From: Ptychodera flava
Taxonomy: Eukaryota > Hemichordata > Enteropneusta > Ptychoderidae
NCBI RefSeq assembly: GCF_041260155.1
Contig: NW_027248278.1
Location: 21,442,941 to 21,506,940 of the forward strand
DNA: 64,000 bases
Direction of reading: 5' to 3'
Made by a program: the position numbers and the translations under genes
Shown here: piece by piece, positions 47,461 through 60,884 of the stretch
How the letters are laid out: each line of letters begins with the position of its first letter
How positions within the stretch are numbered: position 1 is the first letter of the stretch
Notes under the pieces: generated by a model
Told to the model about the DNA's origin: nothing
Database searches by the model: none
The model's input: the letters and a program-made list of their open reading frames with translations, nothing else

Positions 47461-47878
47461 GTATGTATTTCAGTTTAGCTGTTCCTATGTACAATGGATC
47501 ATCTTTTTCTGTAGATTTTATATGTACATAATAATAGTTCAGCAAAACCTCAATTAATGTTTTACTCCAAAGTAGGTAAGTAAACTTAGTATGTTTACAT
47601 TGGTGTGTTTATCTGTCTGTATCTTCTTAATAGGATTATGATCTATTTTTGTCTACATCATGTTTACATTGACATGAGATGGATTGCCAGAAAGAAAATG
47701 ACAGTAAATAAAAAAATGGTTTGGAATTTCTAAAAATGAAAAAGAATTAGAATTATGGCTTGAAAACATGTTTGTATGATATTTCTTCTCTAGTAAAAAT
47801 TGCTTGTTGTCACAGTTGTTGTCACAAATGCATGTATAAAACTTAATCATGTAAATTTTAGCAAATGGGAATAGAACA

Positions 47879-48211
47879 TTAAGGTAGTTTGCGCCTCGAA
47901 AGTGAAAGCATCAAACATTTGCTCAAAATTTCCCCAAGAAATCTTTCAACCATTATTTTTTCAAAATCAAGAATAAAAATCAGGGGTCACCATGCAAATT
48001 TTGAAATTAGAGAAACAAGATATTTGAAATTCAAAATGGCCTCCATCCCTTTGTTATCTCTATTGAGAAAAATAAAATTTAAAAACTAAGCCAGTGAAAT
48101 GTTTTCTTACACCAAGACGTTTAAAATGAACCCCCGCAAGTGGTATATCAGGAAAGAATTGTAAAAGTTTGTGAGCCCGAATATCTGTCCCCGAGGCACA
48201 TTCTACCTTAA
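47879..48211 (+). repeat. Repeat D, tandem copy 1
   Basis: TTAAGGTAGTTTGCGCCTCG ... GAGGCACATTCTACCTTAA: inverted ends TTAAGGTAG/CTACCTTAA. It is directly followed by a second copy that shares the TTAAGGTAG junction. Confidence 0.9.
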
Positions 48212-48560
48212 GGTAGTACGCACCTCGAAAGTGAAAGACTCACTTTTGCCCAAATTTTTCCCAAGGAATATTTCAATCATTCTCTTTCAAAATCAAGAGT
48301 AAAAATCGGGGTCACCGTGCAAATTTGGTACTAGAGATACAAATTACCCAAGATTTACCGATAGTTGAAATTCAAAATGGCCGCCATTCCTGTGTTAACT
48401 CTAGAGAGAAATATAAAATTTTGTTTTTTTTTGAAAAAACTAAGACGGTGAAAAGTTTTCTTGCGCCAAGAGCTTTAAAATGAACCCCCACAAGTGGCAG
48501 ATCAGACAAAAGATTGTAAAAGTTTGAGAGCCCGACTATCTGTCCCTGAGGCGTGTTCTG
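48208..48560 (+). repeat. Repeat D, tandem copy 2
   Basis: TTAAGGTAGTACGCACCTCG ... GAGGCGTGTTCTGTG. It shares the junction TTAAGG with copy 1; its own right inverted end is lost. Confidence 0.9.
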
Positions 48561-49549
48561 TGTACATCATGGCTTTATGAACATGACTTTTGTCATTTGT
48601 GAATTTTATCAGATGAAAACAAACTATTAGCTGTTTTTTAATAAAAATATCAGCTTTCTCTTTCGATTCGCACAGTTAATGTTAAAAACTTTATTGCCCG
48701 ATTCGCAAGTATTCCTGGGGGTTTAGGCTAAAGGTCACCTGTTGCCATGGAACTTTGAGCGCTTGGATTACACTCAGAGTCCGCATACCAAACATGCACA
48801 AACAGCGTTCTAATTTTCATCGGTTTGTGCCAACAGAACTGAAAAAATGTTGACGTGTTTGGAAAATGAAAGAGACTGCAGGTCTGAGTTGCACTTGTTT
48901 CTTCTACTTTCTATGGTACTCGACTTCAAATCTTTAATCACCTTCCAGAGTCTTAATCATTTTCATGTAATAAGCTTATTTACAAAATTTGTTGATCATT
49001 CTATTTTTTCTGGTTACGTCATGCAATTGATCTATTATGTATGATTTCAATTCAAATTTATAAAATTAATTAATCGCTTCATTTCAAAAATTATATAATT
49101 TTCTGGTGGCGTGTAATTGATTTATAAATGAAGCTAATTAATTACTAATTAATTTTAGCGACTGAACGGCCTAGTCTGTTAGTGACGTGGCCTGCAGGCT
49201 ACATGTTGATAGAATTCTTTCAGAAATGGTGTCGATCCGTACGGGTTACTTTTAAATACCCCAACGGTTGTCAATTAACTAAAAGGTAAGTTCTAGTGAC
49301 ACGACTATACGATAATTTAAAAGTAATCAAATTAGTACGAAAATAAAAACTGGAGATTGCGATTATTTTCGATGTCCGTTACGTCATACTTCATGCTTTC
49401 GGACATCGGAGAGACCTCAAGCTTCAAGGCCTAAACTTTGGAAATAAAGTTATTTGGTATGTGAAAGTTATATCGACTTTTCTGAAAGTTTCACCTTAAA
49501 AAACTTTACCGACTTTCGAAAATATTAACCCTCTGTGGAAAGGTCCCTA

Positions 49550-50700
49550 GGGAGAGCGTCTACTCGCTTGCACGTGTTAACTTTTTGCTGCTGGGATAGC
49601 GTTCTTCACAACCAAACTTATCAGCACATGCAGCCCCAGCACAGCACAGGTTGTTCGTCAAACCGAACCAAGATGTACTAATCGTCGCTCTTTAGAACAA
49701 AGGTGTAACGTTTTGTACCAGTGCGTGACCTGTTCACATTGCGTCATTGTAAATAAACGTCAATAAAGCCGATCGGCGCAGCTAGCGGTGGTTGTCAGAC
49801 TTAACTGTTTACCCCATCGTCATATCAACAGGCGCAAATAAACGTAAACAAACAAACTTTGGACAGGAGACGTCGCGTTGTACATTCACAAAAACGTTTT
49901 TCCACCAGAATTTCATTTTAAGTGCTTTTCTTTTCGATTGCGTGAAATGGAGAGCGCTTTCCGAGCGTTCGCAACATGTTTTTGTAATTAAAGGCGATCG
50001 GAATAAAGTTAGAAATGGGAGAGTCAAGCTGTTTAACAAAATCGATGGTCATCGGTATTTCTTCACAATGCCTTGCACGAGCCTCTATAACCCCACCGTG
50101 ACCCTTATGAATAAGTAATAACATGCAAATAATCTGTCGTCCAATCACTTCTCGTGTTAGAGGTCACATGACAACCATATTCTCAAATTATTTTTATTCG
50201 TAATTTGTATGCAGTGACTTTGGTGGAAAATAGCTATCTTTCAAAGAGGATTTCTTACAATTTTCGCTCATGTAAGGCCATATGTGCGGTTCCTAAATGT
50301 CTCATGGTGGAGAGAAGTCCCCTCGGGTAAGTCCCTAATTTTTTCGCGATGTTCCGACCAAAATTTTGGTCATGTTTCCGCCTAGACATAGCCGGGTAGC
50401 GACTCTTTCAATGCAGCGACCGCCATCTTGTTCTGCATAGGAACCGATTCATTGCAGCCTTATTATCAGAAATTCATAATTTTTTGACACGATTTAATGT
50501 TTACAATTGTTTCCTGACATAGATTCGTTTGCATAATCAATTGATTTTATTGTCTGATGCAAAACGATTTTTCACCCGGTAACATCGTCAGAAATCCCGA
50601 AACACGAACGCGTGTGTAATGACATGCAGTGCCTAGTGACTACGATACGAACCGCGCCCATGCCGGTTTAACATCCATCCGAAAGCAACGGATATTATTG
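49550..50700. promoter_or_regulatory. GC-richer promoter-like zone
   Basis: Richer in CG dinucleotides than its surroundings (for example GTCGCGTTG, AGGCGATCGG, ACACGAACGCG). It has a YY1-like site CCGCCATCTTG at 50420-50430 and a possible first exon with a strong donor at 50304. No other gene feature is seen nearby. Confidence 0.35.
50304..50326 (+). CDS. Possible first coding exon of an unidentified downstream gene
   Basis: ATGGTGGAGAGAAGTCCCCT CGG followed by GTAAGTCC, a consensus donor, in the promoter-like zone. It would encode MVERSPLG with a phase-2 end. A later 31-base candidate exon (59000-59030) would join in frame. No homology recognised; the pairing could be chance. Confidence 0.22.
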
Positions 50701-52751
50701 AGTTATTTGGCCAGAGAATATAAATTCTCAGTGTGAAATCGTTGCACAAAATTTCTGCTACTCTGAAGTTCAGGTTGTTCAATTACTTTGATCATAATTG
50801 GCAAATTAGAGTGCCTAGACAGCGAGCTGACAAGGCTGGGTCACTGATGATGAGCGCATGACCCAGGCCAACCAACCGCCTTGGTTCATGGTCTCAAGTT
50901 ACTTTCACTAAATTGGAGGCGGGACGATCATCGGCCGCTGTGAAATCCAACATCTCCACATTCCTGTAAATTATGCCCTTGCCTCGCCCATTAGCAGAAC
51001 TGTGTAAATTCGGGTTCGTAGCCGATAAAACCCTCCTCTGAAGTGAAAGTGCGGCTAGCACGTAGGAAACGTATTGTGACAATGTGGTTCAGATTACAGG
51101 GGTGTCTCTGAAGCAGACGAGCAATACACGAATCCGTTGTATGGTCCTGTCACTACCTTTCTGTGTCCGAGAGTTTGTATAACATGAAACTGTTTGGTAT
51201 TGGCATCGCTATGGTCCTCTCTCATATCCTGAAATATTTCAGCTTTTTTATCAGATTTGACTAAATCAATCAGAAACACATAGCTTTCAACATAACTGTA
51301 TTTACAAAGAAATTACACAAGTCTTTCCTATATTACACAATACTTGCTGTTAAATGTGTTAATGCTGTTTCTTATATGGAGCTTAAGGCACGTAAATTTT
51401 CGTATCACTTCTGTAAAACGGGCCTATAAAATCGCCTAACTCGAAGTTTAGTGTTTATGTGTTTATTTTACATGCTTTGACCCACAGACTTTAATTTTCT
51501 AGCACAATACATTGTCAAGTACAAGTTGACACCATTATTTAGGCAGATACAAATTCACTCTTTCAGTTTGTTTATCATAATGTCTGTCGTTTCCCAGCTT
51601 AGCTGTAATTGATGCAAATATTTTGATCCTCCTGGTCATAAAATGAAGAAATATTTCATATGTCGGTCCATAAATTCATGACAATCCAAACACTGGCGAA
51701 GCCCTATTTCATTCTTTGTTGTTGCAGACCTTATTGTTCATTTGTTTATAAGGGACCTTGAACTTTCCATATCAGTTAGGCGGTTAAAGTAGTACTGATT
51801 TAGCAAAAGTGGCCTGGTTTGCATGGGTGTGGTGAGCCCAGATCTGGAATTTAAGATGATAGGATGTGATAAATTTGTGCCCTGAATATCTTAGTCACTG
51901 AAATTTTGAACCCCCGTGCAAGTTCCTCCCAGTATTTTCATGTATTGCCTGTGGTTGACCATGAAGATTTATTACTCGGGCGTCAGGGCATCTTTTTATA
52001 TCAAAGGCTGCAGACTGAATACTGAGTGTCTGGTTTAAAAAGAAGTTCAAGGTTATACTGCAGCTGTTATTGGAAAATAATAAGGGAAAAATCTCTTTGC
52101 TGATCATGGGGTACATGTACTTGCTATATCTTTATTTGTCAATTTATTGATTTGTTACAAAATATTGAAACTACATGTATAAGTTACTGTAGATTTGATA
52201 GATCCAGTTTTATAGGAAACAGCTTATGCTGTAGTTGATTGCTAATGTTTTGAAAAAAGAAATGTAGGCCATCACAAAAATGGTTCTGTGTCAGTTTGGG
52301 TGTGAGTTATGAAAGCTACTTGTTAGAAATGTTGCTATAGTGTATGGTAAGAATAATTCAGGCTATGGGCAATGACTTGCTTTCACAACAAACCCATATA
52401 AATGTTGATCTATTTACCTGCAGTAATATGTGAAAGTTGTCCACAGTGGGAAGGTATTATGGTTGGTACAATAAGACAAGATTTATTTCAGACTCTTAAT
52501 TCATACCCAGTTTGCATTTCCAACGCTCTCCAATTTTCTAAATTGCATGTTATCAAGGTTAATCATAAATTATCAACACTGTTCATTCATTTAAAAAAAA
52601 TTAATAGAATTGAGTGTGTCATAATAAAATATTAATTTCAGACGAGTGTTAACTTTTTATGTTTTCACGTCTTTTGTGAAGTAAGCAACAGTAAACTAAC
52701 AAATATTATTTCTTAACTTTTTGATTATCTGTTTAACCCGTGTATGTGTGT

Positions 52752-52754
<3 letters not shown>

Positions 52755-52791
<37 letters not shown>
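52755..52791. repeat. (TA)n microsatellite, about 37 bp
   Basis: Uninterrupted TA dinucleotides. Confidence 0.97.
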
Positions 52792-52794
<3 letters not shown>

Positions 52795-54375
52795 AACATT
52801 CAGTTTCCTAAAAGTCATACTTTTGAAGGGACATGCATAGTAAAAATGATACACAACATTGCTATTGTGATGTTCCTAGCTTACTGAAAAGCTTTTACTT
52901 CTAATGTACAAAGATAGAGAGAAATTCTGATGAGATTAGTTTTAGTCTGGTTTGATAGATTTGCATAAATGACAGTGCTATCTTGAAAACCTTGGTGTCA
53001 ATGGAGACACAAATTGTATTGCCACTGATGAGAAACCCTTGACATTTCTCAAGGTCCAAACTCAATTTTTACTTTCAAAACATTCCAAACTTCAAAACTG
53101 TGGTTATCAGTAGGTATTCAAGAGTTTATGGTGTTGATTAAGTGTCTATGTTTTGTAATATCTCCAATTTTACCCCATCCACTCAGGGTAGTATGATACT
53201 GATGATATTCATGTCATAGACACTTAACCTTTTACACAAACTCACAGACTGCACGCTGAATTCCTCGCCAATTTTTCACATACGTGCCATTATATAGCTG
53301 TGGTGTTGGGTGTTTTCATGCTGGCACAACTTGATACAATATATTGCAGCTTTTGTTTCAGTAGTAGTATTGTAGCAATGTTTGATGAAAATTCGATCAG
53401 ATGTCAGTTAAACCTTCATCGGCTGTTACTGCACAAAATATTCTCAAATGCTTTTTCGCAAGTTTTGTCTTTTCTTAGTTTGATGTAATAAAACATCTTC
53501 CTTCATATAGAGTTCCTCTCATGAATCATAATTTCCATATTGATACATGGTCTAGTGGATTTCCACCAAAGCTAGATGATACTTCCTTGTTCTGATAGCA
53601 TATCTGATTTCTGTCATGGGATAAAAATACGGCGATTGTCCATATCTAGAAAACAATATTCGGTGCCACTTCATGTTGGGTGTAGTCATTTGATGTGGTC
53701 TATGAATCAGTCTTGTAGTTGGAAAGGGTGGTTTGATTGACACATAGTATTTGTTTTTGGGTACTGGCCTGAGGCTGACATGCCTGCACATAACAAATTG
53801 AACTCCTTGTGTTTAGTTGGTAGTGGGTTCAGCCCTATTTCAATTATCACAGGCAAATTTGTATTCTCTCTTCACGGTTACACCATTGAAACAATATATT
53901 ATACATTACAATCGATCATCATTTGGATTTTGTTCAGAAATTTTTGTTGCTAGAATAGTAAGCAGTCGTAACTACCAACCTTTTCTTTTTGGCCCTTTAT
54001 CGTGTTCAAGGGAACTCCAAATTTTGTGGAAGTATTCCTACAATTAAACCTGGATGTTCAAAAGATTAGGGTTTTGGGTGAAGTGCATAAGTGTAGTTAA
54101 CCATGCACATGTTTTAGTGCTCTATAATCCTTCAACTGTTGCCTGGTCCAATGACCAGTTGGAAAAATTTCATGGCTTTCAGTTCATGGTCCTGGTTACT
54201 CAGGCATGAGCATAGCCTGTCTGAACATGGAGGCATCACAAAAGATGGGATGTTGGAAAATGTTCATCACACAGTCTTGCGATAATCGCCATGGCAACTC
54301 CAAGCAAAGCTACAAATTTGCTGGAGTGGTATGTGTGATCTAGCATGACCATCCGAATCATCTGTTGTATCAGTG

Positions 54376-54646
54376 TTAACCCTTTACCTGTCGGACAGTA
54401 TCACTTCCCCAACTGCCAAGTCAGTAAAAAGCAGTATTGAGCCAAAATCATATGTATTTTCACTGACTTGGCTTGGTATGTTATAGCAGCTTAGTCTGAA
54501 AAAATCATGCTTACAGTATCTCTGTCTTCAGGGACCTGCAAATCTTCAAGTCTTTTGATAAAATGCATGTTATGGGACATGTTTTGCTTCACTAGTTTTA
54601 ACAAACTTGACCTGATGGTGATACATGTACATGAACTTGGCAGGAA
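54376..54646 (+). repeat. Repeat C, copy 2
   Basis: Begins TTAACCCTTTACCTGTCGG and carries all the blocks listed for the copy at 12591. The CCCTTT start suggests a relation to the TTAA element group. Confidence 0.9.
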
Positions 54647-54912
54647 AACGGGTAATGTCAAAGATTGCATTTTGAAGATCAGTATCTGTCACTGTATTCA
54701 AATCACCTGAATTTGAAAACCTAATTTGATAATATCAAATCATTGCTGGTACAGATCGGTTGCTTCAGATGCTTTGACACAGATCCTGTACCGGTACCTT
54801 GTGTCTGGCTTGTTAATAAAATGACCGAGATGGAACCAAGTTGGTGGAGGTACATGCTGCATAAAAATACGTTTGTTGTCGAGAATCATGAAAAGTTGTT
54901 TGTGCCATGTGC

Positions 54913-54999
54913 CTGACCCCATTTACCAGTGTATGGTCCAACTTTAGCAAAGAAAGCAATACAGTATGACTGGGCCAAACCATTGCAGTGAAAGGGTAA
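54913..54999 (-). mobile_element. MITE-B copy 10, reverse, diverged
   Basis: Contains GGGCCAAACCATTGCAGTG and AAAGGGTAAA at the right end; the left half is diverged. Confidence 0.7.
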
Positions 55000-56188
55000 A
55001 ATAGAGGTGCAAGGTGTTAGGAGCAAATAGGTTGCATTTTATCGTGTAATTATATCTGGCTTGGTCTACTACGCCCTTGTTTTCTGAGGACATATTCAGA
55101 ATGCATCTGCCCTAGGTGTGTGTTTTGTCACGTGTGTAAGAAGAGCTTTCAGTTTGCGTTATTATGTGACAACGATTTGAGTTCCTACATGTGGGTGTGT
55201 CATTGTCCACACATTGTGGATAAACCGTGCACACTTTCCAGTGTATGGTTAATCCCATGAATTGCATGTAAATATTGCAGCTTATTTGGTGAAAACAGAC
55301 TATTCAATTAACTAAGTGGTCTTGTGGAGTAGAAGAGGATATTATTGCTTATCGGCAGATTTCACATCCACACAAAATGACGAATCTTAAAATGCAGACA
55401 AGATAATTACATCTCATAGATAGCAGCTGGAGAAAGGAATATATATTTTCATGTGACGTATGTTTGACATGTAAGAAATCCTTCCAGACATACAGATTGG
55501 TGAGATGACTGAAAAACCGCTTAAAATTGATAAAATTGAAACCTAGAATTTGAATTTCCTGGATGCTTGCTGAGTGCTAGGGAGTTTTGTGATACAGATA
55601 CTTGCAAAATCAGCCATGCATGGTGCAGATATTGGCTGGCTGTAAATAAGTGTGGCTAGAATTTTTGTATGCTGTATTTCATCATTTTGGCGTTGAAACG
55701 CCATTTCACTTTTACCAGGGTCATCTTGCCAATACATGTAGTTTCATTTGTATACTAAAACATGTCAGTTGGGGGTCAAGAGACTCATAATAATGGGTAA
55801 CTGTAGAGTTCTCAATCACTCTTCCCAAGAGACTGCAAACGTGCACCTATGAACCGTAAAATTTATCTCATTTTCATGAACAATTTCTTAGGAAAGGTTA
55901 AAAAATACTGGTCCTTGAATTTTTTAGGAAATTCACACTTTATACAGTGTTTTTTGAAGGCAGTTAGCAGGTGAATAATACTTGGGTTCCCCAGTCATTT
56001 TACCGGGGTTCCCCTTGGTATATCAGTGTCATCAGATTAGAGGACAGCAGAAATGTTACCATGGTTGCCAAATCATTTACCGATGTTCCCCATCCTTACT
56101 GTAACAAAAACACTGTGGACTGTACAGGCTTTTGGGGAACACATGTTTTAAGTAATTTACGCCCTTATGTCAAGTAACTTAACTGTAT

Positions 56189-56245
56189 AATTGTTTACAG
56201 TTCTGATACAAGTGTAATATAGCTGTATCAGAACTGTAAACAATT
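56189..56245. repeat. Perfect 22-bp hairpin with 13-base loop
   Basis: AATTGTTTACAGTTCTGATA CA (56189-56210) pairs exactly with 56224-56245; three more pairs, one a wobble, extend the base. Total about 63 nt, the size of a compact pre-miRNA stem. Confidence 0.95.
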
Positions 56246-57837
56246 GTAAATGATCCTTTGTATAATGTAAACATGGCAGGATATATATGTGAAGATTTCA
56301 TGCAGGGATTATCCGTGTATTGTCAGTGCATTTCATGGAATCAGTCACACATATCAGAATACAGTGAGTTCAGAAATCCATAACAAAGAGTTTACAAATG
56401 CCCCTGGGATAGTAGGGAGTACAATCAGTCAGAAGTCAGTGTTATAAATTGGTGAGGTTGATAGTCAGTAAAATATTTAACTTGTGTATTAACCGGTGTT
56501 TCAAGCAAGATATAAATCATTTTGTAGAATATTTTTATTGCATTCACCTTTGGAACTGTTTATACTGCAGGAATTATATTGTTACACCCATGATGGCTTC
56601 TTGTTTATGAAAAATTAAATCTTGCAGGGCTGGTTTATGAAACCGTGGGAATGAATTGACTATCAACATACATCTTCTGTGCTCAATATTTTGATTTTGG
56701 TGATCCTGTTTGATTTATTCACAAATATTTTTATGTATAGCAAGAGATAGGGTGTTTTTCACAATCACTAATTCATGCCTTTTATGTAAGACTAAATTGC
56801 TCTCCATGTTTCGTAAAAAGAAAATTTGATGTACATTACTAGTTTTATCATTAGCGCTCTGCAGGTTGTACCTAAAAGTAGGACGTTTCGCCACAGATTT
56901 TTAGATTCCAGTAGACTTTGACAATATTTAACATACATGTTAGTTTTAAAATGGCTTTTTTATGCACTACATGTCATGAAAAATGGGACCTCAAGCTCAC
57001 AGAAATGCTAGGTCTGGTGAGAGAACTTTATCAATGTGTATCTTGGAGACAAATTGACAATAGGATCAAAATTGACTGAATATCTGCAGCAAAGGTATTA
57101 GCCAGTTGCTTAATAGGTCACAAAGGTCGCCGGAGTGTGGCTGATTGATATGTTAATCATCACAGCAAACAATAAAGAGGTGGTGTCCACTTTGTATGGG
57201 ATGTGAGTGCGAACAGGAAATTATGATATGGATGTCTGAAGTGTGAACTCCCACGACAACACCCATTTTGAAAAAAAAATACAACGGAAAATTGATTTCA
57301 ATGGAATTAGACCACAGTCTCTCCACCAGACCCATGCTATTGAACAACTATCGATTGAAATATGATGTAAACTGTAATTAATTAAGTAGTTATGTCCTGA
57401 GTGCATTGATATGGTAAAGAGTGTTTGTATAAGATAGGGGCTAATTCATCTCTTGATAATGGCCGATTAATTCCAACGCAGTGTATTGCATTTTCTGCTA
57501 GGTTCATGGTGTTTGTTTTCAGAAAATGGTTGCCCAAATTGCATCATCCTGACTTTTTCAGCAGGGCAGCTATGTGTGAGTGCTCTTCCTAGTAGTTGAA
57601 TGATAAATTTCAGAAATTTGGTGTGTGTTTAGTTCCCCAACGAGCATAGTCAATGGCGTAGTGTGGCCTAAATACTGGTAGTGTGTTTATGCAAATGAAA
57701 AACAATGTATTTCCTCATTTTCCAATAAACACGTGACATTGTTTTTGCTGAAGGTTCGGGAAGACAGGCAAATGTAGGGAAATGGTCTTGATCCTATTGT
57801 TTCTGTTATCTTCAAAGGGGAACTCTGGTAAAATATT

Positions 57838-58064
57838 TCCCTTTTGGGTGCCAAAGTCAATGTTTGTCACCATTATAAAATTTACACAATCCCAACAATT
57901 TTTTTCAGATTTTTCCAAAATTTTGATCAAAAACTACAGCCAAGGAAAAGTGATGTCTATTTGGTCCAAAATTGTCAAAAAAATTACAAAAAAATTCATA
58001 GAAATTGGTAAAATTTTGCACTAAAAATTTTGGTGGGAAAAATTTACAGCACTCAAAGGGTTAA
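57838..58064 (+). mobile_element. MITE-A copy 12
   Basis: CCCTTTTGGGTGCCAAAG ... ACAGCACTCAAAGGGTTAA. Confidence 0.88.
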
Positions 58065-58999
58065 CAAAAACACTGCACATCTACCATTCTGTTTAAATTA
58101 TACACACTGTGACTCACAGCAAGACATAGTGTTATGCAGTGTTCATCAACAGCCAGATAGTTCTATTTCTGTAAAATATTTATTGATATAAAAGTGAACA
58201 ATTAAAATGGTTGAGAAAAACACAAAAATATTAACCGACTTCTTAGTTCCATTCAGATTATGATTGGGTGTATGTCGTTGTGATGTAATTTCTTCTAATA
58301 TCTCTGCTAAATGTAATTGTTTATCAAGAGCTGTTGATGTTTGCATAACCAATTATGCTTGTTTGCTAAAACATCCACATAGGATTTTTTGATTTCTATT
58401 GATTTTATTTATAACAGATATTAATATTTTAATTGTGCTTGTCAACATGGCTATAGATTTCTTTTGTGTTTTTGGCAAAGAGGGAGTACATTTGATCTAC
58501 AGAAATGAGTTTCCTTTCAGTGAAAAAAAATTATTTGTATGCAAAGTGGGTGTGCAACAGTTGTCATTTGAAATGCTATGGCTTTTGTAACCCTCTCAAC
58601 GTAAAGTGCTGTGAGTATTGATGTTAGGAAAAGCTGTCTGTCATTGTATTTTCCATGGCTGTCATTTGTCGGTCACGCTGTTTTTCCATTTCATTGAATA
58701 GCCAATATGAAAACGCATTGAGCCCTTGTCTATGAAAATTCACATAGAAATTTACCGTACAGGTTGAAAGGTGTGGCAAGCCATGTGTTGTGTCCTTTTC
58801 TTGTCATTCATTTCTGTAGGTTCGATGAACCCTTTCAAACTGTGATACAACACTGTTTTCTGTGGAAAAGTCATACCCCTTTACCAAGACACGGGGTGAA
58901 GGCAGGGGTCAATTTAGTAAAAAAAATTTAATGTATTTACAGTAATATAGGCCAAGGCAGATGTGATGTATAACAAGCAGAGATTGAATCTTGTTGCAG

Positions 59000-59030
59000 G
59001 ACTATCCGTATCATTTCAGTGAAGACACAG
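59000..59030 (+). CDS. Possible 31-base internal exon
   Basis: Preceded by AATCTTGTTGCAG and followed by GTAACT. After a phase-2 exon it would read (G)TIRIISVKTQ and end in phase 0. Very short, so frame agreement carries little weight. Confidence 0.17.
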
Positions 59031-59209
59031 GTAACTATAGTATCTCTGGTAGTGTTTATTTAGTGTGGTACACCGGAGACAGTTCATTTAGCCACTTCCT
59101 GTGAACACACACACTTACCTCTGTGTACACAAGTGGACATTGGTCTTGAGAAAGTCCAGTCATCAATCATTGCCAGGGCAGTCTACCATAGACAGTGTCA
59201 GTGCTGTAG

Positions 59210-59460
59210 CCCTTTACCTGCCAGACAGTATCACTCCCCCCGTCTGCCAAGTCAGTTAAAAGCGGCATTGAGCCAAAACCATGTGTATTTTTACCCACTT
59301 GGCTTGGTACGTTATAGCAGCTGTAGTCTGTAAAAATCATGTTTACAGTATCTCTGTCTTCAGGGACCTTCAAATCTTCAAGTGTTTGTTGAAATGCACC
59401 ATATTTGCTTTACTGGTTTTAACCAACTTGACCTGATGGTGAAATATGAACTTGGCAGGA
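59210..59460 (+). repeat. Repeat C, copy 3
   Basis: Begins CCCTTTACCTGCCAGACAG and follows the other two copies to GAACTTGGCAGGAAAA. Confidence 0.9.
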
Positions 59461-60884
59461 AAAGAGATACAATTGGTACCAACTATTATATAATGCTATA
59501 GTTCATCTTTTTCAATGATGTTTGTGGCAGAGATGGCTGACTCACGTAATATGTGTCATTGTAACAGCACTATTTCCTGAACACCAGTGATAATTTTTGT
59601 TCCTCTCTGAGCCTTCCCCCTTCCAAAATCAAATTACCAAATTACATTATGCACATCCATCTAACCCTGTACACATAACAAATTGACAGTAAATTTCAGA
59701 CAGTAAGAAGTGTAATATTTGGGGAGTTTATCAGAGAAATGATGGTTTTCACAACACGATAATAACAGTAGCCTTGTTTAGAATATTTCAATGACGGATT
59801 GACACTCATAGTGATGATTATAAACATTCCTGTAACTGCTTTTGACGTGACCAGGAAGCAGATCTTTTGAAAAGAACTCTAATATCAACAGATGTGACCA
59901 CGTGAATGGTGTATGTAAGGTTATCATGGTAGTTCAGCTCGTTCAACATGTTATGGATTGCAATGATATGGTATCTAATGTCGCTCTGATGTCAAACAAA
60001 GTTTACAGAAGAAATGTCCCATGTATCATTCATCGTCAAAACTGGCCCGGCGAAGTCCTGAAATATTAAATTCTTGCTGGACTTATCAATAGCTATGTTG
60101 ATAACAAGTGTAGGATGAAGATATAAAATATTAGTGAGGAAAATTTTTTTCACCCTGGCTTTTGTTTCATTGAGTTTGACGTGTGGAGTCAGGCATGTAT
60201 ATTTGATCAAAGATCAAATTTCCAGTCGAAACTGATGAACTATGAATTCAGCTGAACGGATTTGGAAAATTGGAAGGGTGTATCGAGCAAAAAACGCCTA
60301 GAAAAATGGTATCAGATATCTTTTCCGCTTATCTAATAATTTGGGAAGCTTGAAAGGAGTGGCCGTTTGTTCTGGGACCAAATCTACTGTTGTATAATTC
60401 ATTTCACCATACAGTCAGGTAAAAATAGACTTCCTCAAATTATACATTATAATGTATTGTATGGCTTTCCGTGCTGGCAAAACTGCTGGTGTCTGTGTGT
60501 TGGTCTGTTGATGTGTATTATCAAGTAATTCATTTTTGTGCGTGTTGGCAGTGATAAGGCGTAAATAGTTATCGAGTATGGCAATAATTATGTTTGGCTG
60601 GGTGCCAGGATGTCACCTTAGATCCAGGCTATTGTTTCCACAAATGGTAAACCTCATATCCATGTTGGATATATATAGGTTAGGAATACACCATTACGTG
60701 CAGATGGTGAGTTGGGGCATTCAAACTAGATGTGCAGTATTTTCGCATTTCAAGATTCTAAGTTTTTTTTGAATCATGGCAGAGCATGCATAATTTTTTC
60801 CAAATTTTTTTTTAGTTTCCGGCCGTTTGCATATTTTAAGTGTAAAGGCAGGAAGGTTGCTATGAGTGTTTTGAAGAATTTTTT

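Noticed and set aside
49792..50118. 108-codon plus-strand frame as a separate gene
   Set aside because: No homology recognised and no donor at its end; likely chance in a GC-richer promoter-like zone, although a UTR role is possible.
55971..56177. 68-codon frame with repeated GGGTTCCCC stretches
   Set aside because: Short, low-complexity DNA repeats underlie it, no splice or start support.
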